From assembly GCF_900100305.1 (NCBI RefSeq), contig NZ_FNEY01000036.1:1-51764 (forward strand): 51,764 nt of DNA. Reading direction: 5' to 3'. The notes under the pieces were generated by a model, which did no database searches, was not told where the DNA came from, and saw nothing but the letters and a program-made list of their open reading frames with translations. The DNA is from Paracidovorax citrulli. Its GTDB lineage: Bacteria > Pseudomonadota > Gammaproteobacteria > Burkholderiales > Burkholderiaceae_C. The first letter of the stretch is position 1, and each line of letters opens with the position of its first letter. Positions 8,886 to 17,337 of the stretch are shown here, piece by piece. A program made the position numbers and the translations under genes.

Positions 8886-8890
8886 TTGCA

Positions 8891-8936
8891 GGTGATAGCG
8901 GTTTCTGGCGGCTTATCAACCGCATTTTGAATCACC
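8891..8936. promoter_or_regulatory. Nested inverted repeats, probable LysR operator
   Basis: GGTGAT (8891-8896) mirrors ATCACC (8931-8936), and inside it GCGGTT (8898-8903) mirrors AACCGC (8918-8923) with a 14-nt spacer. The block begins 5 nt from the lysR start codon, fitting autoregulation plus control of the divergent oxidoreductase. Confidence 0.5.
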
Positions 8937-9024
8937 AGAATCAGGGCAGCCCTTCCGTGGCGCCCGACCGATCCCGGGCGATCCGCGCCATGCCGTTGCC
9001 ACTAACCCTCAGAAAGGACTCCCC

Positions 9025-10077
9025 ATGAAAGCCGTCGGCTATTTCACCCCCCATGCCCTCGATGCCGCCACCGGCCAGGGCCTGCAGGACTTCTCCGATC
9101 TGCCCGCGCCCGTGCCGCGCCCGCACGACCTGCTGGTGCGCGTGCGCGCCGTCTCCGTGAACCCGGTGGACACCAAGGTGCGCGCGAGCGCCGCGCCCGC
9201 CGAGGCCGGCCAGCCCAAGGTGCTCGGCTGGGATGCGGTCGGCACCGTGGAGGCGCTGGGCGCCGAAGTGCGTGGTTTCGCCGTGGGCGACCGCGTGTTC
9301 TATGCCGGCGCCATCGACCGCCCCGGCACGAATGCCGAGCTGCATGCGGTGGATGCGCGCATCGCCGCCCATGCGCCGGCCACCTGGACCGATGCCGAAG
9401 CCGCCGCCGTGCCGCTCACCGCCATCACGGCCTGGGAGCTGCTGTTCGACCGCCTGGGCGTGCCCCGCCACCCGCAGACGGTGGATGGCCCCGTGCCGAC
9501 AGCGGCCGACGCACCGGTGCTGCTGGTGGTGGGCGGCGCGGGCGGCGTGGGTTCGATGCTCATCCAGATCGCGCGCCAGCTCACCGGCCTGCGCGTGGTC
9601 GCCACCGCCTCGCGCCCGGAAACCCGCCAGTGGTGCCTGGACCTGGGCGCGCATGCGGTCATCGACCACCGCGAGCCCTTCGCGCCGCAGCTCGCGGCCC
9701 TGGGCATCGGGGCCGTCGATGCGGTGGCCAGCCTCACCCACACGCCGCAATACCTGGCGCAGTACGTCGAATGCCTGCGCCCGCAAGGCCGCATCGCGGT
9801 GATCGACGACATGCCCTCGCTCGACGTGATGCCGCTCAAGCGCAAGAGCATCTCGCTGCACTGGGAGATGATGTTCACGCGCCCGATGTTCGGCACGCCC
9901 GACATGGCCGCGCAGGGCCGACTGCTGGCCGAAGTGGCGGAACTCGCCCGCGCGGGCCGCCTGCGCAGCACGCTCACCGACACCCTGGGCCCGCTCTCGG
10001 CCGCCACGCTGCGCGAGGCGCACGCCCGCATCGAGAGCGGCCGGACCATCGGCAAGCTGGTGCTGGTAGCCCCCTGA
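9025..10077 (+). CDS. Zinc-binding alcohol dehydrogenase family protein / quinone-type oxidoreductase (MDR)
   Basis: The 350-residue medium-chain dehydrogenase/reductase begins with a GroES-like domain (residues about 1-130, VSVNPVDTKVR) and continues with a Rossmann domain with VVGGAGGVGSMLIQIAR (about 170), which binds NAD(P)H. It lacks the cysteine pattern of zinc alcohol dehydrogenases, so it is more likely an NADPH:quinone or enone reductase of the adh_fam_1 type. AGAAAGGA precedes the ATG. It is divergent from the lysR gene, its likely regulator. Its stop codon overlaps the start of a dispersed repeat. Confidence 0.85.
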   Translation: MKAVGYFTPHALDAATGQGLQDFSDLPAPVPRPHDLLVRVRAVSVNPVDTKVRASAAPAEAGQPKVLGWDAVGTVEALGAEVRGFAVGDRVFYAGAIDRPGTNAELHAVDARIAAHAPATWTDAEAAAVPLTAITAWELLFDRLGVPRHPQTVDGPVPTAADAPVLLVVGGAGGVGSMLIQIARQLTGLRVVATASRPETRQWCLDLGAHAVIDHREPFAPQLAALGIGAVDAVASLTHTPQYLAQYVECLRPQGRIAVIDDMPSLDVMPLKRKSISLHWEMMFTRPMFGTPDMAAQGRLLAEVAELARAGRLRSTLTDTLGPLSAATLREAHARIESGRTIGKLVLVAP

Positions 10078-10176
10078 GGCGCTTCGCGCCATCCCCCAGG
10101 GGACGCCGCCAGTGGCCCGGCAAAGCCGGTTCCACGGCGTCCGCTGGCATGGCCTGCTCCGCGGCCTTCGGACAGG
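10070..10176 (+). repeat. Dispersed structured repeat, copy 1
   Basis: The block starts at the dehydrogenase stop and is about 80% identical over its last 75 nt to a block at 36141-36276, in the same orientation. It has three hairpins: GGCGC-TTC-GCGCC, CCGGC-AAA-GCCGG and GGCC-N8-GGCC. In the other copy the first two stems differ in sequence but still pair. Both copies follow the 3' end of a plus-strand gene. Confidence 0.65.
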
Positions 10177-10230
10177 GCTGGCCGCAGGACGTCCCAGCGG
10201 CGTGCAGGAGGACGGCGCTACCATCGCCGG

Positions 10231-10998
10231 ATGACCCACGACGAAGCCCTCTCCGCTCCCACCCGCGACCTGTTCCGTGAAGACGCCTACCTGCGCGAAT
10301 GCCGTGCCACCGTGGCCGCGGTGCTGCAAGGCGGCGGCATCGTGCTCGACCGCACGGTGTTCTATCCGCTGGGCGGCGGGCAGGCGGGCGATGCCGGGGT
10401 GCTGGTGCGGGCCGACGGGCGCGAGGTGCCGATCACCGATACGCGCAAGGGCAAGGATGCCGAAGGCAAGCCCACGGCCGCCATCGTGCACGTGCCGGCG
10501 CCCGGCGCCGAGCCGCCCGCCGTGGGCGAGGAAGTCACCGCGCGCATCGACTGGGAGCGCCGCCACCGGCTGATGCGCTTCCACACCACCACCCACCTGC
10601 TGTGCCATCTGGTGGCGCAGCCGGTGAACGGCTGCTCGGTCACGCCCGACGCCGCGCGGCTGGATTTCCACATGGACGGCCCGCTGGATGCCGCCGCGCT
10701 GAACGCCGGCATCGCCCGGCTCGTGGCCGAGGCGCACCCGGTGGCGATCGGCGCGATCACCGATGCCGAGCTGGACGCGCAGCCCGAACTCGTCAAGAGC
10801 ATGAGCGTGCAGCCGCCGCGCGGCAGCGGCCAGGTGCGCACCGTGCGCGTGGGCACCGACGGCCAGACCCAGATCGACCTGCAGCCCTGCGGCGGCACGC
10901 ACGTCGCCAACACCGCCGAGATCGGCGCGGTGGTCGTCACCAAGATCGAGAAAAAAGGCGCGATGGCCCGGCGCGTGGTGCTCGGCTTCGCGGCCTGA
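10231..10998 (+). CDS. Alanyl-tRNA editing protein (AlaX-like)
   Basis: The 255-residue protein is homologous to the editing domain of alanyl-tRNA synthetase and hydrolyses Ser- or Gly-tRNA(Ala). The zinc ligands are visible: H118-x3-H122 (HTTTH) and C220-x3-H224 (CGGTH). The N-terminal beta-barrel carries VFYPLGGGQAGD, so it resembles the longer AlaX type with a partial glycine-rich segment. It is a free-standing gene behind the dispersed repeat. dsbD follows after 64 nt on the same strand but is functionally unrelated. Confidence 0.85.
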   Translation: MTHDEALSAPTRDLFREDAYLRECRATVAAVLQGGGIVLDRTVFYPLGGGQAGDAGVLVRADGREVPITDTRKGKDAEGKPTAAIVHVPAPGAEPPAVGEEVTARIDWERRHRLMRFHTTTHLLCHLVAQPVNGCSVTPDAARLDFHMDGPLDAAALNAGIARLVAEAHPVAIGAITDAELDAQPELVKSMSVQPPRGSGQVRTVRVGTDGQTQIDLQPCGGTHVANTAEIGAVVVTKIEKKGAMARRVVLGFAA

Positions 10999-11062
10999 GC
11001 GCCACCGCTGCACGCCGCCCTTCCCGGAACCAAAGCCGCCCGCGCCGCTCCCACACCGCGCC

Positions 11063-13330
11063 ATGTCCGTCCGCCTCCTGCAGCGCCTGCTGCCGTCCTT
11101 CGCCCTCCTGGCCGCCTGCGCCCTGGGAGCGCCGGCTTCCGCCCAGCTGCTGTCCGAGCCCGCTGCCGGCATCTCCGGCGGCACGCCGGCCGGCAGCAGC
11201 ACCGTCACCACGCCGCACGTGCGCGCCGAGCTGGTGGCGCACGCCCCCGACGGCGTGGGTCCGGGCAAGCCGCTCTGGCTGGGCCTGTCGATCACGCACC
11301 AGCCCGAGTGGCACACCTACTGGAAGAACCCGGGCGACTCCGGCCTGCCCACGCAGATCGAATGGCGCCAGCTGCCGCCGGGCATCGACGCCGGAGAGAT
11401 CGCCTGGCCCGTGCCGCGCAAGATCCCCATCGGCACCCTGGCCAACTACGGCTACGAAGGCACGGTGCTGCTGCCCGTGCCCATGACCGTCTCGGGCGCG
11501 TTCTCGCCCGGGCCGCTCGCGCGCAATGCCACCTTCACCCTCCATGCCTCCTGGCTGGTCTGCCGCAAGGAGTGCATCCCCGAAGAAGGCACCTTCACCC
11601 TGCAGGTGCCCATCGCCAGCACCACCGCCATGCAGGCGCAGGATTTCGAGGCGGCGCGCCAGGCCCATCCGCAGCCGCTGTCCCTTCCGGCCGCCGCGGC
11701 CGCCGGCGGCACCCGCAGCCATGCGCGGGTGGAACGCGGCATGCTGGTGCTCACCGTCGCCGGCCTGCCCGAGGCGGTGCGCGGCAAGCCGATGGACTTC
11801 TTCCCCGAAACGCCCGGCATCATCGAAACCGCCGACGACGGCACGCAGGACTGGCAGGGCGACGTCTGGACCGCGCGCATGCCCCTTTCCGCCCAGCGCA
11901 GCGAAGGCCCCATGTCCCTGCCCGTCGTGCTCGCGCAGGGCGGCCGGGGCTGGCGCGCCGAACTCCCCGTGGAAGGCGGCTGGCCCCGGCCGGCGTCCCT
12001 CGCCACCGTCTCGCCCGCGCTGGAAGCCGCGCTGCGCGCGAATGCGCAGCAGGCCGCGCAGGCGCTCCCAGCCGCGGCCACCCCGGCCCCGGCCGGCGCA
12101 CTGGCGGCCGCGCTGTTGGGCGCCCTGCTCGGCGGGCTGGTACTCAACCTCATGCCCTGCGTGTTCCCGGTGCTCGCCATCAAGGTGGCCGGGTTCGCGC
12201 GCCACGGGCAGGACCGCCGCGCCCACCGGCTGGGCGGCATCGCCTACACGGCCGGCGTGGTGCTCTCCTTCCTGGCCCTGGGCGGCGCCATGCTGGCGCT
12301 GCGCGCGGCCGGCGAAGCGGTGGGCTGGGGCTTCCAGCTGCAGTCGCCCGCCGTGGTGGCGGTGCTGGCCGCGCTGTTCACGCTGATCGGCCTCAACCTC
12401 TCCGGCATGTTCGAGTTCGGCCGCATGCTGCCCTCCTCCCTCGCCGGCCTGCAGGCGCGCCACCCCGCGGCCGACGCCTTCCTGACCGGCGTGCTGGCCG
12501 TGGCCGTGGCATCCCCCTGCACCGCCCCCTTCATGGGCGCCTCGGTCGGCCTCACGGCCACGCTGCCGGCCGCGCAGGCGCTGGCGGTGTTCGCCGCGCT
12601 CGGCGTCGGCCTGGCCCTGCCCTACCTCGCCGCGAGCTGGGTGCCCGCCGTCGCCCGCGCCCTGCCCCGCCCCGGCGCCTGGATGGACACGCTGCGCCGC
12701 TTCCTCGCCTTCCCGATGTTCGCCACCGTCGTCTGGCTGGTCTGGGTGCTCGGCCAGCAAAGCGGCATCGACGGCGCGGCGGCTTTGCTCGCGCTGCTCG
12801 TCGCGCTCGGCATGGTCGTGTGGGCCTTCACGCTCGCCGGCCGGGCCCGCATGGCGATGGCGCCGCTCTCGCTGGTCGTGTTCGCCGCCCTGGCCATGGC
12901 GGCCGTGCCGAAGATCACCGAAATGGCCCCGCCTGCGATGGCCTTTGCAGCCCCCGGCACATCCGGCGCGGCAGGCACCGCTCCCAACGCCGCGGCCTGG
13001 CAGGCATGGCGCCCGGGCCTCGCGGAAGAACTGCTCGCCCAGGGCCGCCCCGTGTTCGTGGACTACACCGCCGCCTGGTGCGTCACCTGCCAGTTCAACA
13101 AGAAGACCACCCTCTCCAGCGATGCCGTGCTGCGCGAGTTCGCAGGCCGCAACGTGGCCCTGCTGCGCGCCGACTGGACGCGCCGCGACCCGGCCATCAC
13201 CGCCGCGCTGGCGCAACTGGGGCGCAGCGGCGTGCCGGTTTATGTGCTGCAGGCGCCGGGCCGGCGGCCGGTGGTGTTCTCGGAAATCCTGGGCGAGCGC
13301 GAATTGCGCACGGCGCTGGCGGCGCTCTGA
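11063..13330 (+). CDS. dsbD: Protein-disulfide reductase, DsbD family
   Basis: The 755-residue protein has a signal peptide (cleavage near ASAQ), an N-terminal periplasmic domain with a C-x3-C pair (VCRKEC, about residue 168), a membrane core of about eight helices (residues about 345-625, with NLMPCVFPV and SPCTAPFMG, the two membrane cysteines) and a C-terminal thioredoxin-like domain with WCVTC (about residue 672). It passes electrons from cytoplasmic thioredoxin to periplasmic thiol proteins. All three redox centres are intact. The N-terminal domain is longer than in E. coli DsbD and could be of the ScsB-like type. Confidence 0.9.
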   Translation: MSVRLLQRLLPSFALLAACALGAPASAQLLSEPAAGISGGTPAGSSTVTTPHVRAELVAHAPDGVGPGKPLWLGLSITHQPEWHTYWKNPGDSGLPTQIEWRQLPPGIDAGEIAWPVPRKIPIGTLANYGYEGTVLLPVPMTVSGAFSPGPLARNATFTLHASWLVCRKECIPEEGTFTLQVPIASTTAMQAQDFEAARQAHPQPLSLPAAAAAGGTRSHARVERGMLVLTVAGLPEAVRGKPMDFFPETPGIIETADDGTQDWQGDVWTARMPLSAQRSEGPMSLPVVLAQGGRGWRAELPVEGGWPRPASLATVSPALEAALRANAQQAAQALPAAATPAPAGALAAALLGALLGGLVLNLMPCVFPVLAIKVAGFARHGQDRRAHRLGGIAYTAGVVLSFLALGGAMLALRAAGEAVGWGFQLQSPAVVAVLAALFTLIGLNLSGMFEFGRMLPSSLAGLQARHPAADAFLTGVLAVAVASPCTAPFMGASVGLTATLPAAQALAVFAALGVGLALPYLAASWVPAVARALPRPGAWMDTLRRFLAFPMFATVVWLVWVLGQQSGIDGAAALLALLVALGMVVWAFTLAGRARMAMAPLSLVVFAALAMAAVPKITEMAPPAMAFAAPGTSGAAGTAPNAAAWQAWRPGLAEELLAQGRPVFVDYTAAWCVTCQFNKKTTLSSDAVLREFAGRNVALLRADWTRRDPAITAALAQLGRSGVPVYVLQAPGRRPVVFSEILGERELRTALAAL

Positions 13331-13387
13331 CGCCGGCAGCGCCAGGGCCGGCTGCGCCGGGAGCGGCGCGGCGATCGCGCCGCCGCG

Positions 13388-14017
13388 CTACGGGGCTGCC
13401 GCCTCGACGGCATGCGCGCCGCACGGCGCCGCTTCCGCCCGGCCCCCCTGCGCCATGCACGCATCCACCCACTGCACCACCTGCTGCGCCGTGGGCGTGC
13501 CCGCCCCCATCAGCAGGCGGTAGATGATGGGCGCCACCAGCGTGTCCAGCACGCAGTCCACCGAAGGCGTCGCCTGCCCGCGCGAGCGCGCACGCCCGAC
13601 CAGCATGGTGATCTGCCCCGCGGTGATCTGCAGGCACTGGCAGGGCGCCGAGCCGTCGCCATAGCCGCTGGCGGTGAGCACGTCCTTCAGCACCTGGCGG
13701 CCCAGTTCGGACGACATCTCCTCCAGGAACTGCTCGCCCCAGGCCAGCAGGTCGCCGCGCACGCTGCCGGTGTCCGGCGGGTCGGCCTCGTCGCGCAGGC
13801 GCTCGATCGACACGTCCGCCAGCAGTTCGACCAGATCACCCCAGCGGCGGTAGATGGTGGACGGCGTGACGCCCGCCCGCGCCGCGATCTGCGGGATGGT
13901 GAGCGCATCGCGGCCGTGCAGCGCCGTCAGGTCGCGCACGGCCTGGTGCACGGCGGCCTGCACGCGGGCGCTGCGCCCGCCGGGGCGCAATCGGGAGGTG
14001 GCTGCAGACGTCGTCAT
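13388..14017 (-). CDS. TetR-family transcriptional repressor
   Basis: The protein has about 209 residues. The N-terminal TetR helix-turn-helix is clear (LTIPQIAARAGVTPSTIYRRWG, about residues 40-61), followed by a TetR_C-type ligand domain. I chose ATG at 14017 over an in-frame GTG two codons earlier (14023). It is divergent from an MFS transporter gene across a spacer with a 21-bp perfect palindrome, the classic repressor/efflux-pump arrangement. It probably represses both genes until a ligand binds. Confidence 0.88.
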   Translation of the reverse strand: MTTSAATSRLRPGGRSARVQAAVHQAVRDLTALHGRDALTIPQIAARAGVTPSTIYRRWGDLVELLADVSIERLRDEADPPDTGSVRGDLLAWGEQFLEEMSSELGRQVLKDVLTASGYGDGSAPCQCLQITAGQITMLVGRARSRGQATPSVDCVLDTLVAPIIYRLLMGAGTPTAQQVVQWVDACMAQGGRAEAAPCGAHAVEAAAP

Positions 14018-14058
14018 GGACACCCATTCTAGAAGAGCGGCGCGAGCAGCCCATGCCG

Positions 14059-14079
14059 TAAAGCAAAGACTTTGCTTTA
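14059..14079. promoter_or_regulatory. 21-bp perfect palindrome, TetR operator
   Basis: TAAAGCAAAG and CTTTGCTTTA are perfect mirrors around a single central A, in the spacer between the tetR-type gene and the MFS gene. Length and symmetry fit a TetR dimer site. Confidence 0.7.
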
Positions 14080-14093
14080 GTGCGAGAATCCGC

Positions 14094-14114
14094 TAACGCA
14101 AATTTTTAGCGTTA
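14094..14114. promoter_or_regulatory. Second inverted repeat upstream of MFS gene
   Basis: TAACGC and GCGTTA are perfect 6-bp arms around a 9-nt AT-rich core. The repeat ends 5 nt before the MFS start codon, where a ribosome binding site would be expected and none is seen. It could be a second operator or a translation-blocking hairpin. Confidence 0.4.
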
Positions 14115-14119
14115 AAGCC

Positions 14120-15328
14120 ATGCCCACCACCATCGCCCCTGCCTCTTCTGCTCCGCCCCTGGCCTGGCCCATGCGCCGGCTCGGGCCCGACGCCGCGCTG
14201 TGGCTCGCGGTGTCCGTGCTGATGATGTTCCTCGCCGCCTCCAGCGCGCCGTCGCCGCTGTACGCGATCTACCGCGAGATGTGGGGTTTCTCGGCCTTCA
14301 GCCTCACGGTGATCTTCTCCAGCTACGCCTTCGCGCTGCTCGCCGCGCTGCTGTGCTTCGGCGCGCTGTCGGACCACGTGGGCCGGCGCAGTGTCATCAT
14401 CGCGGCGCTGGCGCTGGAGTTCGTCTCGGTGCTGGCCTTCTGGCAGGCCGAATCGGTGGCCTGGCTGGTCGCGGCGCGCGTGCTGCAGGGCGTCGCCACG
14501 GGCATGGCCACCAGCGCGCTCAGCGCCCTGCTGGTGGACCTGCACCCCGTGCGCGGCCCGCTCATGAACAGCGTGGCGCCCATGGTCGGCATGGCGATCG
14601 GCGCGCTCGGCACCAGCGTGCTGGTGCAGTATCTGCCCTCGCCCACGCACCTGGTGTTCGAGCTGCTGCTGGGGGTGATCGCGCTGCAGTGCGCCGCCGC
14701 CTTCTGGCTGCCCGAGACCGTGGCGCGCCGCCCCGGCGCCTGGCGCTCGCTGGTGCCGAGCATGCACGTGCCGCAGGCCGCGCGGGCGCCGCTGCTGCGC
14801 ATCCTGCCGCTCAGCACGGCCGGCTGGGCGCTCGGCGGTTTCTACCTCTCGCTCGGCCCGTCGCTGGGCAGGCTGGTCACGCACAGCGCCTCGCCGCTCG
14901 TGGGCGGCCTGCTGATCACCGCGCTCGTGCTGCCCGGCGCCCTGGCGATCGGGGCCGTGCGGCAACGCCCGCCGCGTGGCGTGCTGCAGGGCAGCGCGGC
15001 GGCGCTCGCACTGGGCCTTGCCATCACGCTCGCGGGTGTGGCCTGGCACAGCCCGGCGGCGTTTTTCGGGGGCACGCTGGTGGCGGGCCTGGGCTTCGGC
15101 GCGGGCTTCAACGCCGCCGTGCGCTGCCTCGTGCCCATGGCCTCCGCGCAGGACCGTGCCGGCCTGATGGCCAGCTTCTTCGTGTTGAGCTACCTCGCCT
15201 TCAGCCTGCCCGCCATCGCGGCCGGCCTGCTCGCGGGCCTGTACGGGCTGCACGCCACGGCGCTGGGATATGGCGCGCTGCTGATCGCCCTGGCGGGCAT
15301 GGCGGCGGTCACCGCGCGGCGCGCCTGA
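14120..15328 (+). CDS. MFS transporter
   Basis: The 402-residue protein has twelve predicted membrane helices. An MFS motif A-like loop lies between helices 2 and 3 (GALSDHVGRRSVI, about residues 76-88), and SSAPSPLYAIYR is in helix 1. It is likely a drug or metabolite exporter. A TetR-type gene is divergent, so inducible efflux is inferred. Start ATG 14120 lacks a Shine-Dalgarno; Met18 is an alternative. The stop overlaps the convergent SUMF1 gene by 20 nt. Confidence 0.85.
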   Translation: MPTTIAPASSAPPLAWPMRRLGPDAALWLAVSVLMMFLAASSAPSPLYAIYREMWGFSAFSLTVIFSSYAFALLAALLCFGALSDHVGRRSVIIAALALEFVSVLAFWQAESVAWLVAARVLQGVATGMATSALSALLVDLHPVRGPLMNSVAPMVGMAIGALGTSVLVQYLPSPTHLVFELLLGVIALQCAAAFWLPETVARRPGAWRSLVPSMHVPQAARAPLLRILPLSTAGWALGGFYLSLGPSLGRLVTHSASPLVGGLLITALVLPGALAIGAVRQRPPRGVLQGSAAALALGLAITLAGVAWHSPAAFFGGTLVAGLGFGAGFNAAVRCLVPMASAQDRAGLMASFFVLSYLAFSLPAIAAGLLAGLYGLHATALGYGALLIALAGMAAVTARRA

Positions 15329-16481
15329 CCGCTCCGGAGCCGGGTTCGCCGGGCGGGGCATCCAGCTCCCGGACCAGACGCATGCCCACCAGCGTGTACC
15401 GCGTCTCCGGGCTGTTCCAGTTGCGGTACGTGCAGCGCGCGTACAGCGGCCACGTGTGCCACGAGCCGCCGCGGCGCACGCGCACCGTGCCCGTGGCGGG
15501 GCCCTGCGGATCGTCGCGCGCCGACCGGGCGTAGGCATCGTCGGCATGCCAGTCGGACACCCATTCCCATACGTTGCCAGACATGTCGTGCAGTCCGAAG
15601 GCATTGGCCGGGTAGCCCGCCACCGGCGCGGTGAACGCATGGCCGTCATGGCCCGGCACGGCCTGGGCCTGCCAGCGCGGCCAGTAGGGAGCGGCGGCCT
15701 GGTCGAAGGTGTTGGCGTGGCGCGGGAGCGCCGCGGGGTCGTTCCCGTGCCCGTAGCGCGCGGCCTTGCCGGCGCGGCAGGCGTATTCCCATTCGGCCTC
15801 GGTCGGCAGCCGGTAGCGGTGGCCTTCGGTGGCGCTCAGCCAGGCCGCCATGGCGTGCGCGTCGTGCCACGTGATGTTCACCACGGGATGGTCGTCGCCC
15901 TGCGCGAAGCCCGGGTATCGCCACGAATAGCGCGGGCTGCGCCCCTCGAAGGCATCGCCGCGTGCGCTTTTGTCGGGATCGTAGGCAGGGTTGTAGCCGT
16001 AGCCGCCCGTGCCGTCGGCATCGGACTCGGCGCGGTAGCCCGAGGCTTCGACGAACCGCCGGAACTGCCCCACCGTGACTTCCGTCTGCCCCAGGTAGAA
16101 CGCGCGGGTGATGCGCACGGTGTGCACGGGCGCCTCGTCGGCCAGGGCCGATAGCCGGCCCGCCTCCATGCCCGGGTAGTCACGCGCGAGGTGCTTCACC
16201 GACTCGTCGCTGCCCATCCGGAAACTGCCCGCGGGCACGCGCACGAATGGCATGCCCAGGGAATTGGTCCACACGGCGGGAGCGGCCGAAGGGGCCGGCG
16301 CCGGGCCCGCAGCGAGGGCCGCGGGCGACAGTGCGGGCAGTGACAGCAGGGCAATGGCAGCGGTGGCGCGCCCGGATGATGGCCACCGCGACGGCCGCAA
16401 CGGCATCGGCGACGGCGACGCCACAGGCAGCAAGGCAGGCAAAGGCAACGGCAGACGCAGACGGCGAATGGCTAGCGGCAT
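15309..16481 (-). CDS. SUMF1 / formylglycine-generating-enzyme-like protein, probably secreted
   Basis: The 390-residue protein has hydrophobic N-terminal segments compatible with export (one ending near ALAAG), then a complete SUMF1 fold: LGMPFVRVPAGSFRMGS, YLGQTEVTVGQF, PVVNITWHDAHAMAAWL, RLPTEAEWEYACRAG, MSGNVWEWVSDW and VRRGGSWHTWP. GGAGAG lies 5 nt before the ATG. True aerobic formylglycine-generating enzymes need two cysteines just after RGGS. Here the region reads RGGSWHTWPLYARC and neither aligns. So it more likely belongs to the wider SUMF1 group of structural or PvdO/EgtB-like proteins, even though a C-type sulfatase lies 4 kb away. Confidence 0.8.
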   Translation of the reverse strand: MPLAIRRLRLPLPLPALLPVASPSPMPLRPSRWPSSGRATAAIALLSLPALSPAALAAGPAPAPSAAPAVWTNSLGMPFVRVPAGSFRMGSDESVKHLARDYPGMEAGRLSALADEAPVHTVRITRAFYLGQTEVTVGQFRRFVEASGYRAESDADGTGGYGYNPAYDPDKSARGDAFEGRSPRYSWRYPGFAQGDDHPVVNITWHDAHAMAAWLSATEGHRYRLPTEAEWEYACRAGKAARYGHGNDPAALPRHANTFDQAAAPYWPRWQAQAVPGHDGHAFTAPVAGYPANAFGLHDMSGNVWEWVSDWHADDAYARSARDDPQGPATGTVRVRRGGSWHTWPLYARCTYRNWNSPETRYTLVGMRLVRELDAPPGEPGSGAVRRAAR

Positions 16482-16565
16482 GCGGGCTCTCCAGCAACGG
16501 GCGAATCGCGGCGGCGAATGGCGCCTCGCGAAGATCCGCCAGTGTAGGGATGTCTGGCCGCCCCC

Positions 16566-17144
16566 TCACCGCCTCCTCTGCGCCCGGTGCCACACCGGCA
16601 CCAGCCAAAGCGCCTGCACCGCCGCATACCCCGCCACCGCAAAAGCCAGGGCCAGCAGGGGCAGGCCCACGGCCAGCGGCGCGCCCAATGCGTGCATCCA
16701 CGTGGCCATGGCCTCCACGCCGCCCGTGGCGGACCAGCCCTCCCAGGCCGGCAGCCGCTGCTCGCCCGGCAGCACCCAGGCGCCCACCTGGAACGCGAGG
16801 GCGTAGAGCGGCAGCGTGGACAGCGGGTTCGTGTAGAGCGTGGCCGCGGCGCCCGCCACCGCGTTGCCGCGCAATGCGGCGCAGGTGGCGACCGCGGCCG
16901 GGATCTGCAGTGGCCCGGGGATCAGCCCGCAGAACAGCCCCGCCGCCGCGCCGCGCGCCAGGGCTTCGCGCCGCAGGCAGAGCAGCTGGCGCCGCTCCAG
17001 CCAGGGGCGCAGCCGTGCGAGCGAGGGCCGGTCCATCAGCGCGCGGGTGGCCGGCTCCTGCCGGCGCAGCCAGCGGCGCACGCCGGTCATCACGCGCGCC
17101 AGCGGCTGCGCCACCCGCCCGGCCAGCGCCCCGGCGGTGCTCAC
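16566..17144 (-). CDS. DUF2062 membrane protein
   Basis: The protein has about 192 residues. A long open frame extends to 17387, but GTG at 17144 overlaps the stop of the small gene upstream (GTGA), so I use that start. The DUF2062 core has GLFCGLIPGPLQIPAAV (about residues 65-81), TLYTNPLSTLPLYALAF and two further helices. Family members are small inner-membrane proteins of unknown function. It is the last gene of the terC group. Confidence 0.75.
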   Translation of the reverse strand: MSTAGALAGRVAQPLARVMTGVRRWLRRQEPATRALMDRPSLARLRPWLERRQLLCLRREALARGAAAGLFCGLIPGPLQIPAAVATCAALRGNAVAGAAATLYTNPLSTLPLYALAFQVGAWVLPGEQRLPAWEGWSATGGVEAMATWMHALGAPLAVGLPLLALAFAVAGYAAVQALWLVPVWHRAQRRR

Positions 17145-17305
17145 AGGGCCACCGCCACCGCGGTGGCGGCGCCCCAGGCGCCGGTCAGGGCGGCCAGCAG
17201 GCCCACGTCGCGGTGCTCGTTGCCGCCGCGCCAGCTCATCAAGGTGGTGAGCGCGAACGCGGCGAGCAGGGTGGCCATCACGGCCTCGATCATCGTCAGA
17301 TCCAT
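17141..17305 (-). CDS. Small two-helix membrane protein (54 residues)
   Basis: ATG at 17305 to TGA at 17141 encodes 54 residues: a first hydrophobic helix (about 5-24), a short polar turn with WRGGNEHRD, and a second helix rich in Ala (about 34-54). It starts 33 nt after the terC stop and overlaps the DUF2062 start by 4 nt. That placement is the main support for it being real. The ribosome binding site is weak. No family is recognised. Confidence 0.55.
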   Translation of the reverse strand: MDLTMIEAVMATLLAAFALTTLMSWRGGNEHRDVGLLAALTGAWGAATAVAVAL

Positions 17306-17337
17306 GGTGTCGGTCTTTCTTCCGGATCAGGCCGCGC

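Noticed and set aside
17152-17169. 18-bp perfect palindrome CCGCCACCGCGGTGGCGG
   Set aside because: It lies inside the end of the 54-codon gene and is explained by Ala/Val codons in GC-rich DNA; no regulator context.
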